Assembly: GCA_014529385.2 (NCBI GenBank)
Contig: CM043944.1
Span: forward strand, 49,397,768 to 49,461,767
DNA from: Adiantum capillus-veneris
Lineage: Eukaryota > Streptophyta > Polypodiopsida > Polypodiales > Pteridaceae
Direction: 5' to 3'
DNA: 64,000 bases
Shown here: one piece after another, positions 21,822 to 33,296 of the stretch
Position numbering within the stretch: position 1 is the stretch's first letter
Layout of the letters: every line of letters starts with the position of its first letter
Made by a program: the position numbers and the translations under genes
Notes under the pieces: model-generated
Seen by the model: the letters and a program-made list of their open reading frames with translations, nothing else
Databases searched by the model: none
Told to the model about the DNA's origin: nothing

Positions 21822-22800
21822 TGTATGAATCTCATGCTCCTCCTTATGCGGGGCATAGAGGGATTCAGTCTAATTTAAAAGGGATTGAAACATATTTCTA
21901 TTGGCCTACCATGAAAGCAAACATACAAGACAAAGTTTAATATAGGGAAGCAACTTGGATCGCTTCAACCTTTGCCAATCCCTAATTCACCATGGGAGAG
22001 CATATCCATGGATTTTATCTTTGGATTGCCTAAGTCTATCCATGGGAATACGGGAATATGGACGATAGTAGATAGGTTTAGTAAACAAGCTAATTTTATA
22101 CATGTCAAAAAGACTATCAAAGCCCATCAAATGGCAACCCTCTTCATTTCACAAATCTTCAAGTATCATGGCTTGCCAATGTCCATAGTGTCGGATAGAG
22201 ATCCTAGAATGACAAGTAATTTCTGGAAGGGTCTCTTTGAGAATTTAGGGACAAGGCTAAATTTCTCTTTGGCCTATCACCTGCAAACGGATGGCCAAAG
22301 TGAAATAGCTAACCTAACAATCCTTAATCTACTAAAAGCCTATGTAACGGAAGTAGATCAAAGGTCCCAATGGGAGAAGTACTTACCCTTAGTGGAGTAT
22401 GCCTACAATAACACTGTACATACTTCCACGGGAAAAACACCTTTTGAGGTAATAGAGGGAAGATCAAAAAGTCCCTCGCTACTTAAGGTACACGAGAAGA
22501 TCTTCGCTGCAGATGAGTATAGCCGAGACCTACAAGAATCCTTCCAAAAGATTAAGGATGCTATCTCTATCTCACAGCAAAGACAAAAGGCTGCTGCTGC
22601 TGACAAGCACAGAAGAGCCCAAGCCTTTAAAGAAAATGATAGGGTCTTACTCAAATTTCCCAAGGCTCGATTAAGGCACACGACGGGCAAGAATCCTACG
22701 GGGCCCAAGCCTTTAAAGAAAATGATAGGGTCTTACTCAAATTTCCCAAGGCTCGATTAAGGCACACGACAGGCAAGAATCCTACGGGACACCAAAAGTA
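21822..22800 (+). pseudogene. Integrase of the chromodomain element
   Basis: The N-terminal zinc region is decayed (21,822-21,960). The core has SMDFIFGLPKSIHGN (first Asp), IVSDRDPRMTSNFW (second Asp) and LAYHLQTDGQSEIANL, where the usual GQTERVN is GQSEIAN with the catalytic Glu kept. An 86-base tandem duplication (22,617-22,788) shifts the frame near the end. Confidence 0.8.
22617..22788 (+). repeat. 86-base tandem duplication inside integrase
   Basis: Units 22,617-22,702 and 22,703-22,788 both start GCCCAAGCCTTTAAAGAAAA. The period is not a multiple of three, so it destroys the frame. Confidence 0.85.
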
Positions 22801-22861
22801 TTATGCTAAGTTAGCAAAAAGGTACTATGGTCCCTTCCAAATTCTTAGGCCAATCAATGAG

Positions 22862-23131
22862 ATGGCCTATCAACTCAAGTTTCCCAACCATTGGATCATA
22901 CACAATGCTTTCCATGTGAGCCTACTAAAACCTTACAAAGGAGAGCCACCTCAAGAACCAACTATTGAAGACCCACCGGACATCGAGGACCAAGAAGAGG
23001 TGCTGCAGCCCGAGTCCATTCTCCGACATGAAGACAAGGTACTAAGAGACGGTAAGACTATGCGACGATATCTTATTAAGTTTAAGTATTATCCTTTTGA
23101 AGATGCCAGATGGATGAAAGGCATACAATAA
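22862..23131 (+). pseudogene. Integrase tail and chromodomain
   Basis: [17 protein letters not shown] is followed by an acidic linker ([15 protein letters not shown]) and [19 protein letters not shown], which fits the chromodomain that plant chromoviruses use to target integration. It ends in TAA at 23,129. The identical region, with two changes, occurs at 16,084-16,290. Confidence 0.75.
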
Positions 23132-23533
23132 AAGGATAACCTAAACCTTGTCAATGCTTACAATGTTTCCCTAGAGTAAGCAAATGTACAAATGTTAAAA
23201 AATGAACAAAGTCTTTGTCTTATAAGACTCTCTTTTTCTTTATTGTGCACAAAAATGAAGTAGTATGCATGCTTAGATCAAGTTTGCGGAGACGATGTCT
23301 CCCGAACACCAAGTAGAGCTTGTCACTCTACTATGGAAGACTGATAGGACTAATGTGCAGACATGCTTGCGGCAGCTTAGGCTCTCAAGCGCCAAATGGG
23401 CTAGTCATCCATTCTGGAACGATGACGTAGGGTAATATAGGGATCCTCTAACTGCTAGGAAAAGGACTAATGAATATGCTCTATCTTGTCTACCCCATAG
23501 TGGAGGACGACTATGATTTTAAGAGAGAGGTAA
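23132..23533 (+). other. 3' untranslated region and polypurine tract
   Basis: No coding frame is present. The tract AAGAGAGAGG at 23,521-23,530 directly precedes the LTR and is the likely plus-strand primer. Confidence 0.65.
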
Positions 23534-25130
23534 TGTCATAATAATCAATATCTAATTCTCCTAAATGATCTTCTCATGTTAAACTGATCATTTAATATGG
23601 GGAAGTGCTAGGGGAGAAAAAGCTAGAATATTGGTTAAGCTAGCAGACTGACCACAATAGGGATCCAAAGGAGGGAAAATAGGGATCCAAAGGGGGGCCA
23701 TCTGCAAAAGAGCAATGTGCAACAATGGGCTTAAAAGACCCTAAGGTTCAGCCCATTAAGACTTCCAAAATGCTAAGGTTCCAAAATTCAAAGGTTGTGT
23801 CCAAAGGTCAAAGCTTAGGAAATTTGGATGCTTTGTGTGTGTGTACAAAAGTCTTCACAAGTCCCTACATAGGAGGGGATGAGCCCAAGAAGTAGGGGAT
23901 GAGAGAGAAACACCCACACACACTCACAAGCTTCATTTGTACACAAGGGGAAAGAGGGACACATGTCAGCTCCCTGGGTCAGATGCCCACAAGGTGTACT
24001 CAAATCCTATTGGATGGCCATGGATGTGGACCAATGAGAATTAGGCTAGAGTAAATATAGTTCAATTAATTTAAAAACACTTCATAAAATAATCAATAGG
24101 AATTAAAATCTCTAGAAGACTATTGGACAGTCTCCCAAGGGGACCAATGAGCATTCAGCAGCCCAATGGCTTGCCTGATTCCTATTGGCCAGGAGGCAAA
24201 GGGGTCCAATGAGAGTTAGTTGCATTTATTAATTACCTAAAGCTCTCACCAAAGGGGAAAGGGGGACACATGTCAGAAGGCTATCACTTATGCTGCTTAA
24301 TTTCCATTGGCTAGGCGGCCTCGGGAGGTCCAATAGGGCTGTAGCATGAGAAATTAGCAAGGGGGGTCGACCAAGAGAGAGAGGGGGCTGATTTTTGGAA
24401 GGGATTATCACACACACACACTCACACAATCCCATGTGTGAAGCAAAGAAGACTCTCTCTCTCCTTCTCAAGCTTTAATGGAAAGCTTACCACCTACTCC
24501 AAGCTTGTGAGAAGGAAGGCCTACATCAACAACTCTTGGCTTTGTGATGGAAATCCAACCAAGAGCCAAGCTTCAATGCATGCTCATCTCCACTACCATG
24601 CTAATTCCTAAGCTAAGATATGCTAATATGAGTGATTATGTGAGGAGATGTACATCTTTCTCGTAAGCATACTCCTTCTTCCTCTCAATCTACTCTCATA
24701 CCCCGCTAGCTCTCACCATCTTTGAAGGTGTGTGAGGTCTTGGGTCTGAGACCGTGAGGGAATTGATGTTGTGTTTGATAAGTGTTTTGCTTAGTGCATG
24801 AAGTTTCCATCTTCATTGCACTAGCTAGTATTGAAGGAACACAAAGAATTGTATTGTAAAATGTCTCGCTTGATGGGAGAAACCATAATACAAAGCCTTT
24901 TAAAGGGGGGACCGGCTCCATGCAAATCCGGTCCTCAACTGTTGTCAATTGCTAAATTTCTTTCTCTTTTGAAGTATTGTTCATGCTATCTAACTAGGTG
25001 TCATACTTTTTGTTGCTCTCTCCACCCAAGCACTCTTGTTATTCTCATTAGGAAGCTATTCTAATGAAATGCTCACTATGTTCATGCTATTTTCCGCTAC
25101 ACACAAGTTACTAGACCATTAAATGTTACA
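23534..25130 (+). repeat. LTR (right), about 1.6 kb
   Basis: Begins TGTCATAATAATC and ends AAATGTTACA, matching the LTR at 16,680-18,275 in length (1597 versus 1596 bases) with few differences. Confidence 0.9.
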
Positions 25131-26899
25131 AGGGTTGGTACATATTCCACCGGTACCACAATGGAGACCCTTGGCCAGCCCTTGGATACCTCCTCCAATG
25201 GGTGTATTGCTAAGTCTAGTGCATTATATTCCACTATTAGGCCCACTCCCCAGTTCATAGGCGAGAAACCTGGTATAGCTGATAATGAAGAAGACGTGAG
25301 AGACGCTCATCAAATACTAGATAGAATCAAAACACAGTCTCTCACACTAGTAGAGGAAAACAGTATGCTCTAAACAAGGGAGGGGAATATCTGAGAAGAA
25401 TACGACAACCTCTCAACAACTCTCGAAGTAACAAGTACAAAGAGATGAGGTGGTGGAGCAAGAGCTTGAGACTCTCACTAAAACGCTAAGGGATGCTGAG
25501 AGTGAAAGATGAAGTAGTGGAGCTAAAAGCTAAATTAGAGCTCCAAAATCTGACCATATAGAGGCTTAGAGCAACCCCAAGGGCTGCAAGAGCAAGTACT
25601 AAAGTGGATAGCCAGGCTGTGCAGGCCTTGGAAGCCCAAATCATAGCACTCCAAAAAGAGCTAAAGTTAGAACAATGACAAAGATTGCACATGGAGGAAG
25701 GGTCTTTAGCAGTTGAAGAAAGAACAAAAGCTCAACACCAGGAACTCCAGAATGAGAATGAAGAGCTAAAAAAGAAACTAGAGATGATGCAAGAACTACT
25801 GGTCAATCAAGCAGAAGAGGTGATTTGGCCCAACAATAGCTATTGAAGCTCCGGAAAGAAGTAGAGGAAGCAAGGTCACAAGAGACGGAGCCAGGGCCTA
25901 GTGACTTGGGTGTCCATGCACAAAATGATCCCATGGAGATCCCCGAAGGTGCTGAATATCCACAACACTTGGAGGACCAGGTACACACCCAAGAAGAGGA
26001 GGAACTAATCTTAACGGAGGAGGTCCGGAGGCACACCTCCAAACTCTGATTGAACATGCCACATCAAAAGACCATAAGAAAACCTTGGAGCGGGAAAAGT
26101 GTATGATCCACTCAATTGGAGTCCAAGGGCTAGCCCTAGATGTGCTTAGGGAAGAGTGGATGCAACCATCACTCCCCTACCCTCTCTTAAAGTACAAAGT
26201 CCTTACAATAAAGGAAATAATTGAAGCTAAAGGAATAGAGCCAGTGTACGAAGGGATGTCAAAGATCTAGAAGCTACAAAGAAGATTGTGGACTCCCATC
26301 CGAAATGGAGAAAAAGGTGGCTTCTCAAGTACCGCGGATTTCTAAAGTACTTGGTGGAAGCCCTTAAAAACATAAGGGATGATACTTTATTTTGTCTAGT
26401 ATCTTGAGTGTGCTCATGGAAAAACCATGCCAGGCTTCTGAAGTGGCATCCTACTTGGCTAAATTACCCACCAATGCCACCCTCCAAGGAGGGAGAGAGA
26501 ATAAGTGTCTCTTATATGGTGAAAACCCTAAAGGGAACCATTAAGATTTTCAATGGGGCTCCTAACCTAACGTGTGTGGTGATCCAAAAAATATGTAAAA
26601 CATTACTGGGTTGCCTCTAAGTGTTCGTGCCATCCAAAGCAATAGACTCAAGTGTACTGTCAATGGGTGACACCGTCACCAAAATGACCTATGATCTATC
26701 AAAGAAGCCATCCTCGGAGGTGTTACATATGAACTATCAAAGACCAATGTTCTTGCCAAGATACCACATGCATGCTTTTGAAGAAGCATTCTACACAGGA
26801 CTCCTCACTTACGATAGCAGGATTTCTAGCCCAATGATGAGCATTGGCAACATAAGATATGAGTCAAATCTATCATGGGAATGGAAGCATGCTAGCTAG
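25131..26899 (+). pseudogene. Degenerate coding sequence with coiled coil, unknown family
   Basis: Plus-strand fragments in shifting frames read like one decayed protein. Part 1 (25,161-25,373) ends in a helical KTQSLTLVEENSML. The next 500 bases are rich in Glu, Leu, Lys and Gln with heptad-like spacing (EALEAQIIALQKELK, ELQNENEELKKKLEMM), typical of a long coiled coil. Later pieces (26,085-26,270, 26,408-26,620, 26,621-26,899) are globular-like. I recognise no family. It could be an extra gene of the truncated element at 13,314-16,083, but nothing proves this. Confidence 0.35.
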
Positions 26900-26984
26900 G
26901 GTGAATGAAAGATAAACATTGTGCACGCAAGTGAGTATGTGTTGGCTAGATTATCACTCAAGTGAATTAGGTTCCAAGATCAAT

Positions 26985-27200
26985 TAACTTGGACTCAAAA
27001 CACGGTCTTGAGTATTTGCTAAGCCATCACAAGCTCACCATAAAAAGGAGAGATGTAATGCAAAATAGACTTGTGCTTATTCATTCATGAAATGATCTTT
27101 AAGTAGCTCTACAACCTTGCACCACTGTATGTCGGATAAATCCGCTCCTCTCTCCTTGAATCATATTCTAGGACAAAGCTCACACTTTACAATCCTCCCC
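26985..27200. repeat. Dispersed repeat, three copies in the window
   Basis: The block including CTTGTGCTTATTCATTCATG and AGTAGCTCTACAACCTTGCA occurs here, again in part at 27,430-27,512, and at 39,238-39,419. The last copy continues at 41,496 (TTTTAGGACAAAGCTCAC) after the probable Helitron, which shows that the Helitron inserted into this repeat. The repeat may be an LTR part. Confidence 0.7.
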
Positions 27201-27706
27201 TTGAGGTTTGGACTAGGAAGAAACTGACATCTATGGCACACTCCAATCCAAGAGCAAAAGAACAACTCCAATCCAAGAGACCATCGCCAATCTAGAAGAC
27301 AAACTATCTCTAATCCAAGCAATACTCAAACTCCTCCCCTCGAACAGATGTATAAAACTGAGACCAATCTAGTCCAAGTTGTCTCCAAACAAATACAATT
27401 GAAAGGGAAAGACAAAATAGAAAAGCTATACTAGTGCTTATTCATTCATGAAATGAGATTTAAGTAGCTCTACAACCTTGCACCACTGCATGTCAAATCT
27501 TGTGAAAAACTGGTCCACGGACCCCCGATATAAGATATTTTGGGCCCCACTTACTACCTCATTTTCACTATTCACAGTTAGAGAGAGCTTGAGAGACCTA
27601 GAGCGTGTGGAACTTGTACGGCATTGTATGTTGCACATAGAACATTGATGAGTGCTAGACATGAGAGGTAGGCTCATTACCATGCACTCTACTTGTTCTA
27701 TGCTAA
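27201..27706. other. Anonymous repeat-flanked spacer
   Basis: It holds short imperfect repeats of CTCCAATCCAAGAG near 27,240-27,320 and a partial copy of the dispersed repeat at 27,430-27,512. I see no gene. It ends in GCTAA, which forms a 4-5 base match with CTAAC after the next element. Confidence 0.4.
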
Positions 27707-27914
27707 TGACGGGAGCAAAGCGAACCCCGAACCCCGACGGCCTCTAAATCATCGGGGACCGAATGGCGCGCCTCGAGCTTGTCATGGTAAAGCAAATAGG
27801 GGGCACCACCTAGCTTCAACGGCTAAGACGCAAACAACACACCACCATAACAAAGTTTTCATCCAAGAGAGATGGATGCTTGGGAGTAATGATGAAAAGG
27901 AAAGGGAATGAGAT

Positions 27915-27916
27915 CA

Positions 27917-27972
<56 letters not shown>
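27915..27972. repeat. (AG)n microsatellite inside the LTR
   Basis: An uninterrupted AG run; the other LTR has the same run at 35,644-35,692, slightly shorter, so the tract existed before insertion and has since changed length. Confidence 0.9.
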
Positions 27973-27975
<3 letters not shown>

Positions 27976-28450
27976 GGGAGTGGGTATAGCGGCTTAGTAC
28001 TTAGGCATCACAAAAGGATGGCGAATCCGCACACCCTTCACACATACACAAGCTCACTCCAAAACACAAGACTAGGTGGCGATTCCACACACCTCACATG
28101 GGCAAAACAATGCAAGAAAACATACTCACAAAACCTCAAGCTTTATTTAGAGAATTAGGCAATAAAATGGGGAGCATAGGGTAGGGGAATGAGAAGGGAG
28201 AGAGTGGTAGAGCACATGGCAGATAGGTGGGAGTTGATGGCGAAGAATCGCACGAGGATTATGGCCATCATCCTTCATTTAGTTTCCCTTCATCTTCCAT
28301 AGCCAAGGGTGTAGAGGTCATGCTCAAGACAAGATGGTGATTGCGGTGATGGTGATGATGTGTGTGTGTGTGTGTGTGCACTAGGCACACACAGTGCATA
28401 GTGTGTTCTTTGGTGATGTTGTGTGTGTATTTAGTGTGATGGTGACCCCT

Positions 28451-28460
28451 CTTTATATAG
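28451..28460 (-). promoter_or_regulatory. TATA box in the 3' LTR
   Basis: CTATATAAAG on the minus strand, in the direction of the element's genes. The same motif lies at 36,169-36,178 in the 5' LTR, where it would drive the genomic transcript. Confidence 0.55.
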
Positions 28461-29292
28461 GGGAGGAGGGGGGAGGAATTCTAGAATTTAGAAATGAAGA
28501 AATCATTATCTACATAGGCCATGTGACTATGGGCCCCACTTGTCTGGCTGTGTGTATATGTGCCAGAACAGCAGTCTCATGAGAGAGAGACTAAGAGAGA
28601 GAGATGGGTTGATGAAAAAAAGTGAGAGGTGACATGTAGAATAAAGTAATTACAAGAGGGGAGAGAGGGGAGTGTGTTCAGAGGTGAATCTGTGTGCAGA
28701 TGTGTGTGAACACAAGAAAATCCAGGTAACCACCGGGAGGGGATGGGTCTGTGGGCACCTTTTTCAATGAAACTGAGTGTGTGTGAGTGTGGGGGAGATT
28801 ATTTAGCTACAAGACAAGAGACATGGCGCCCTTTAGAGAGAGAGGGGGGTATTTGGGTCATGGGATATGATAGGAGAGAGAAAGAGGGGGTGGGGTATAC
28901 TATTTTGGAAGATAGGGTAAGTTGCATGTGAGTTAGGGTGCATTATTGGTGAGTTATAATGCATTATTGGTGAGAGGTGGGGTAGCTTGAGGGGAGAGAG
29001 AAAGGAGAAAGGACAAGGGGAAGAGAGAGGGGGTTGACCTTTTGAGTGGAGGAGAGGAAAAGGGACACCCGGCGGGGCAACAGTGAAGAAAAAGGAGGCA
29101 AGGTGGGGATGGGCTACCCCGCAGGCATGAGGTGGCTTATTTTACCTTTCTTATATATTTACATAATCATACTTTATTTTTTTCTTACTTTTTCCAATGC
29201 CTTTTATCACTCCCTCCATAAGAGGGGGTTTTCATGGGGTGGGGACGAGAGAAGAGGGGTATGGGAGCTTGGCTTGTGAAAAGCCCCCATCA

Positions 29293-29310
29293 TTAGCCCT
29301 CCCCTTTTGG
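29293..29310 (-). other. Polypurine tract
   Basis: On the minus strand AAAAGGGGAGGG lies directly before the 3' LTR and would prime plus-strand synthesis. Confidence 0.7.
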
Positions 29311-29320
29311 CTAGAGGCAT

Positions 29321-32146
29321 TCATGTCTCTAGCTCATCTGTTTGATCATTATCGTCGGAGGTGGCGGCTGATGGTGTGTCCTTATCTGGAATGTCAATTG
29401 GTGGAGCCTGGTCAAATCGAAGAAAATAAGGTTTAAGTCGCCAACCATTTACCCTGGTATTATGAAGTTTTCCATTAGCCTCCATAAGCTGGTAGCTTCC
29501 ATTGGCATACTTTTTCCTGATGATGAAAGGGCCTTCCCATCGGAGCAGGAGTTTCTTATCCTTGCGCGTGTTGAAGCGATTGTCGTAGCGGAGCACCAAC
29601 ATTCCTTTCTTCAATTCTTTTTTCCGGAGATGCTCGTTAAAGCTAAGCCGTCTATGCTCTGCTTGTGCTGCATAATAATTTATTGCTTCTTCTCTGTCCA
29701 GCTGCAGTCTTTCCAAGTTGATGACGTGATCTCTCAAATGCATGTTGGGTTGTTGAAGTTGGCTTGCCATTACTCTGAGACTTTGTAGTTGCACTTCAAT
29801 GGGCAGGATTGCTTCCTTACCAAATACTAGATGATACGGTGTGAATCCCAAGGATGTACGAAATGAAGTTCTGTAGGTCCATAAAGCTGGTAGTAGATAC
29901 TTATCCCAGTCTCCGGGATGATTGTTTACCTGCTTGGTAATAATTTTAGAAACCATTCCATTTACCTTTTCAACTAGGCCATTACATTGAGGGTAATATG
30001 GTGAAGAGTGTCTCCTTGTAATGCCCAGTTTCTGCATTAATTCTCCTACCAAGTCTGCTCTGAAACCTGGCCCTCTATCAGAGATGATCTCTAAAGGTGT
30101 GCCAAACCTACAGCATATGTGCTCGTAGATAAATTTAGCTACCTCTACCGCTGTGATTCTAGTGGTGGCTGTAGCCTCTGCCCATCTAGTCATGTAGTCG
30201 ACCCCCATGATAATGTAGAATTTTCGTGAGTTGGCCCTAGGTAATGGCCCAATGGCATCGATACCCCATTTTTCAAATGGGCCATATGAGAGAATAGGTG
30301 TTTGTGGTTCAGGCATAAGTGACCTAGTGCCGGCCTTTTGACACAACTTACACGTTTTGCACCAATGGTGTACATCACGGTTGAGGCTAGGCCATATGAA
30401 GCCTGCCTGTAAGATTTTCCTACTTGTTATGTCTAGGGCAAAGTGACCACCACAATCCCCGTCGTGACAGCTAGCAATTACTCCCGTGATTTCGTGAGAG
30501 AGAGGGACCTTCCTGAGTATTTGGTCCTTACCCTTACAATACAAACCATCATTGATGAGTCGATACCTTGTGGCCTTCCGCGTCAGCCATTGCTTCTGTC
30601 CCTTTGTTAAATCTGATGGGCATTCCCCTGTTTCCAAAAAATGCATGATGTCAGGCAAGGCATCACTGCCTTGAAAGAGAGGGAGCTTTAGTTTTATTGC
30701 TCCAACCACCACTTCCTGTAGTCTTTCACTTGCTAGGGCATCTGCTTCTTGGTTTTGAGCCCTTGGGATATGGTGTATTTGAACTTCTTCAAACTTACCC
30801 AACAAGGTTTTTACACCACTTAAGTGAGTCCTTAAACTAGGATTCTTGCATGTCCATGCTCCATTTACTTGCCTTACCAGAAGTAGAGCATCCCCAAATA
30901 CATTAAGGCGTTGTACACCTTGTGAGACACACCATTGTAGACCCTTGGTTTGTGCTGCATACTCAGCTTCATTGTTAGAATGTGAATCTAACAATTGGCC
31001 CAACGAAAATACCTTTGTCCCTTTGTCATCAAAGACCACTATGCCTGCAGCTGCTTTGTCGGACGCTCGCTTGTAGGCTCCATCAAAGTAGAGAGAGTAT
31101 GCTCCTTCTACCATCGGTGGTACTGGAGGTAATCGGACTTCTCCTTCCTTAGATTGCTTCTCCTTCCCTTCAAAGACTTGGTAGGTCACGAGTCCCCCCA
31201 AACTTGCCCTTGTCGTGCTTTCTACCTGTACCGTGTAGTCAAACTCTTGCAAACGAACTAGCCATTTAGTAATTCTAGCAGACACATCCATGTGTTGTAC
31301 AACATAGGAAAATATTTCATCCGTGGTTAGAATCACAAATTGCTTAGGCAGCAAATATGACCTAAACTTTGTAGTTGCAAATCTAAGAGCTAGGACTAAG
31401 TGTTCCACATGGGTGAAACCTTTCTCTCCTGCTGTCATCATTCGACTAGAGAAGTAGATTTGCCTCATGAAAGATGTCGTCGTATCCTTTTGGAGTATCA
31501 CAGCCCCCAATGAGTCATCACCAACACTTGAGGTGACATAGAATTTTTCATCCCACTTAGGTGGTGAGATAGTTGGCAGAGTGGCTAAGACCTCCTTTAC
31601 CTTGTTGTAGTGATGTTCGCTTTCCTCGTCCCAAGTGAAAGTTGATCTTTGAGTGAGTTGTTGCAGTGGTAGAACAAGTTGTGATAGTAGATGTATGAAT
31701 CTACTTAAATACCTCACCTTCTGTAGAAAAGAGACCATTTGACGTGCGGTCGTTGGTGAAGGTAGGGCTATGAGTGCGGACACCTTACTTGGGTCGGCGT
31801 TGATACCTCTTGCCAAAATTTCATGGCCTAGTAGAATGACTTTACTCTCCCCAATGTGGCATTTATCCACATTTAATTGCCCACCTAGGCTCTGCAACCT
31901 GGCCAAACCTTCAATTACCTTTTCTAAATGTGAAATACGGGAGCTATATATACAAAAATCATCAATGAACACTCTTATGGATGTTCCAAAGAACGGTTGA
32001 AAAACATATGTGACATATCTTTGGAATGTGGCAGGTGCATTTGTGAGACCAAATGGCGTAACCCTGTATGCAAAACAACCCCATGGCGTGATAAAAGTGG
32101 TTTTTAGGTGATCTTCCAAGGCTATGCGTATTTGAAAGTATCCAGA
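29321..32146 (-). CDS. Pol: RT, RNase H, second RNase H and integrase
   Basis: This is the longest open frame of the window, over 930 codons. It opens within reverse transcriptase (FGLTNAPATFQRYV, then VFIDDFCIYS with both catalytic Asp), continues through the first RNase H, and then a second RNase H (LYFDGAYKRASDKAAAGIVV, NNEAEYAAQTKGLQW, NQEADALA) like the extra domain of Tat elements. Integrase follows: zinc domain with CKLCQKAG, core with IDAIGPLPRANSR, ISDRGPGFRADL and YYPQCNGLVEKVNG, where Glu is kept. No chromodomain follows. It stops about 30 bases before the 3' LTR. The N-terminal part of pol lies beyond the stop at 32,147. Confidence 0.9.
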   Translation of the reverse strand, partial: SGYFQIRIALEDHLKTTFITPWGCFAYRVTPFGLTNAPATFQRYVTYVFQPFFGTSIRVFIDDFCIYSSRISHLEKVIEGLARLQSLGGQLNVDKCHIGESKVILLGHEILARGINADPSKVSALIALPSPTTARQMVSFLQKVRYLSRFIHLLSQLVLPLQQLTQRSTFTWDEESEHHYNKVKEVLATLPTISPPKWDEKFYVTSSVGDDSLGAVILQKDTTTSFMRQIYFSSRMMTAGEKGFTHVEHLVLALRFATTKFRSYLLPKQFVILTTDEIFSYVVQHMDVSARITKWLVRLQEFDYTVQVESTTRASLGGLVTYQVFEGKEKQSKEGEVRLPPVPPMVEGAYSLYFDGAYKRASDKAAAGIVVFDDKGTKVFSLGQLLDSHSNNEAEYAAQTKGLQWCVSQGVQRLNVFGDALLLVRQVNGAWTCKNPSLRTHLSGVKTLLGKFEEVQIHHIPRAQNQEADALASERLQEVVVGAIKLKLPLFQGSDALPDIMHFLETGECPSDLTKGQKQWLTRKATRYRLINDGLYCKGKDQILRKVPLSHEITGVIASCHDGDCGGHFALDITSRKILQAGFIWPSLNRDVHHWCKTCKLCQKAGTRSLMPEPQTPILSYGPFEKWGIDAIGPLPRANSRKFYIIMGVDYMTRWAEATATTRITAVEVAKFIYEHICCRFGTPLEIISDRGPGFRADLVGELMQKLGITRRHSSPYYPQCNGLVEKVNGMVSKIITKQVNNHPGDWDKYLLPALWTYRTSFRTSLGFTPYHLVFGKEAILPIEVQLQSLRVMASQLQQPNMHLRDHVINLERLQLDREEAINYYAAQAEHRRLSFNEHLRKKELKKGMLVLRYDNRFNTRKDKKLLLRWEGPFIIRKKYANGSYQLMEANGKLHNTRVNGWRLKPYFLRFDQAPPIDIPDKDTPSAATSDDNDQTDELET

Positions 32147-33254
32147 TTAACCATCACAGACGGTATAGCATTCAAAACCCGCTACTTCATTCAGAATTTC
32201 ATCCAAGAAAGGGAGAGGAAAGTGGTCTCTCTTTGTAGTTGCATTTAGTGGTTTGTAGTCAACACAGACCCTCCACTTACCATTCTTTTTAGGCGTCACC
32301 ACTACGGGTGACACCCATTCTGAGTTTTCTACAGGATAGATGAATCCCGCCTCCAGCAGGTTCCTTACCTCGGCCAAGAGTGCCTTTTCTTGTATGACCC
32401 CCAATCGTCGTAGCTTTTGCACAACTGGTTTTACCCCTTCCTTCAGATTAATATGATGTTCCACCACTGTAATGCCTATGATTCTTTCATAGTTGTCAAT
32501 GAACAGGTTAAAAAATCCCATCAACATTTGCAAAAAACTATCTTTCTCCTCAAGTGTTAATTCCGTAGACAACATACCCTTCAACCTACTTCCTCCTAGG
32601 CCAGGTGATTTTCTCTCCTCTTCATTGGGTTTCCCTTTTGGTGATGGATCACCAGTTGTGCTTACCCTTTGTGGATCCTTCATAATGATACCCATCACAT
32701 CAATGGAACTGTCACTTTCGTCGGTGGATGTGGTCTCCTCCTCAGAACTGGAAGATTCGCTAGTGGTTTCATCTGCCGATGTTTCCAGATTCATTTGCTT
32801 CTGCTTGCCAATCCTCATGTCGTAGTAGATTGTCTCCCCTTTCTTACCGGTCATGCGTAGAAGGCCAGTACCCCAGTCCTGTTTTGCCTTCATGGCCATC
32901 AACCATGGCCTTCCCAAAATTAGTGGATAGCCCTCCCCCTTAGTAGGCATTACAAAAACATCTACCTCTACCTCAGTGTTGAAAGCTTTGATTTTCACGG
33001 CACACCACACCCACACACTTTACTTTTGCGTTGTTTGCTATCTTTGCCTTGCATGGAGAAGGCCTGTCAACCTGGAGCCCTAATCGAAGCATCATAGATT
33101 CGCTCATTACACAGATTTGTGCACCTCCATCAATGTAGGTGTTTCCAAACCTCTTTCCTTTTATGTTTACGTCGACAATTGGAAGGATGTCATCCATGTT
33201 GCATCCCGAAATTGCTCCGGCTACCTTTGTTTTGGAGCATCTTGTACTTACCAT
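32147..33254 (-). pseudogene. Protease and N-terminal reverse transcriptase, broken
   Basis: The protease has NTYIDGGAQICVMSES, where the usual DSGA is DGGA. A frameshift near 33,005 separates it from the second part (ILGRPWLMAMKAKQDW), a Ser/Glu-rich linker (SSSSEEETTSTDESDSS) and the fingers of reverse transcriptase (EKALLAEVRNLLEAGFIYPV, VVTPKKNGKWRVCVDYKPLN). A stop at 32,147-32,149 replaces what should be a sense codon before SGYFQIRI, so pol is split from its catalytic part. Confidence 0.8.
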
Positions 33255-33296
33255 TTTAGACCATTGTCGCCTTACTTTAGGTACAAGATGTAGCAG

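Larger units (their letters stand above)
16084..25130 (+). mobile_element. Chromodomain-type Ty3/gypsy element with a duplicated 3' end
   Basis: The unit 16,084-18,275 (end of the integrase ORF, 3' untranslated region and LTR) is repeated almost unchanged at 22,938-25,130. Between the two LTRs lie gag, protease, reverse transcriptase, RNase H, integrase and chromodomain, in plus orientation. The structure is therefore partial element, LTR, internal region, LTR. No target duplication is visible at the outer edges (GGTAA before the first LTR is the element's own sequence). Many stops show that it is inactive. Confidence 0.85.
27707..29292 (-). repeat. 3' LTR of the Tat-like element
   Basis: In plus reading it starts TGACGGGAGCAAAGCGAACC and ends AAAGCCCCCATCA. 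It contains an AG microsatellite (27,915-27,972), a TG run near 28,360 and a TATA box on the minus strand at 28,451-28,460. Confidence 0.9.
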
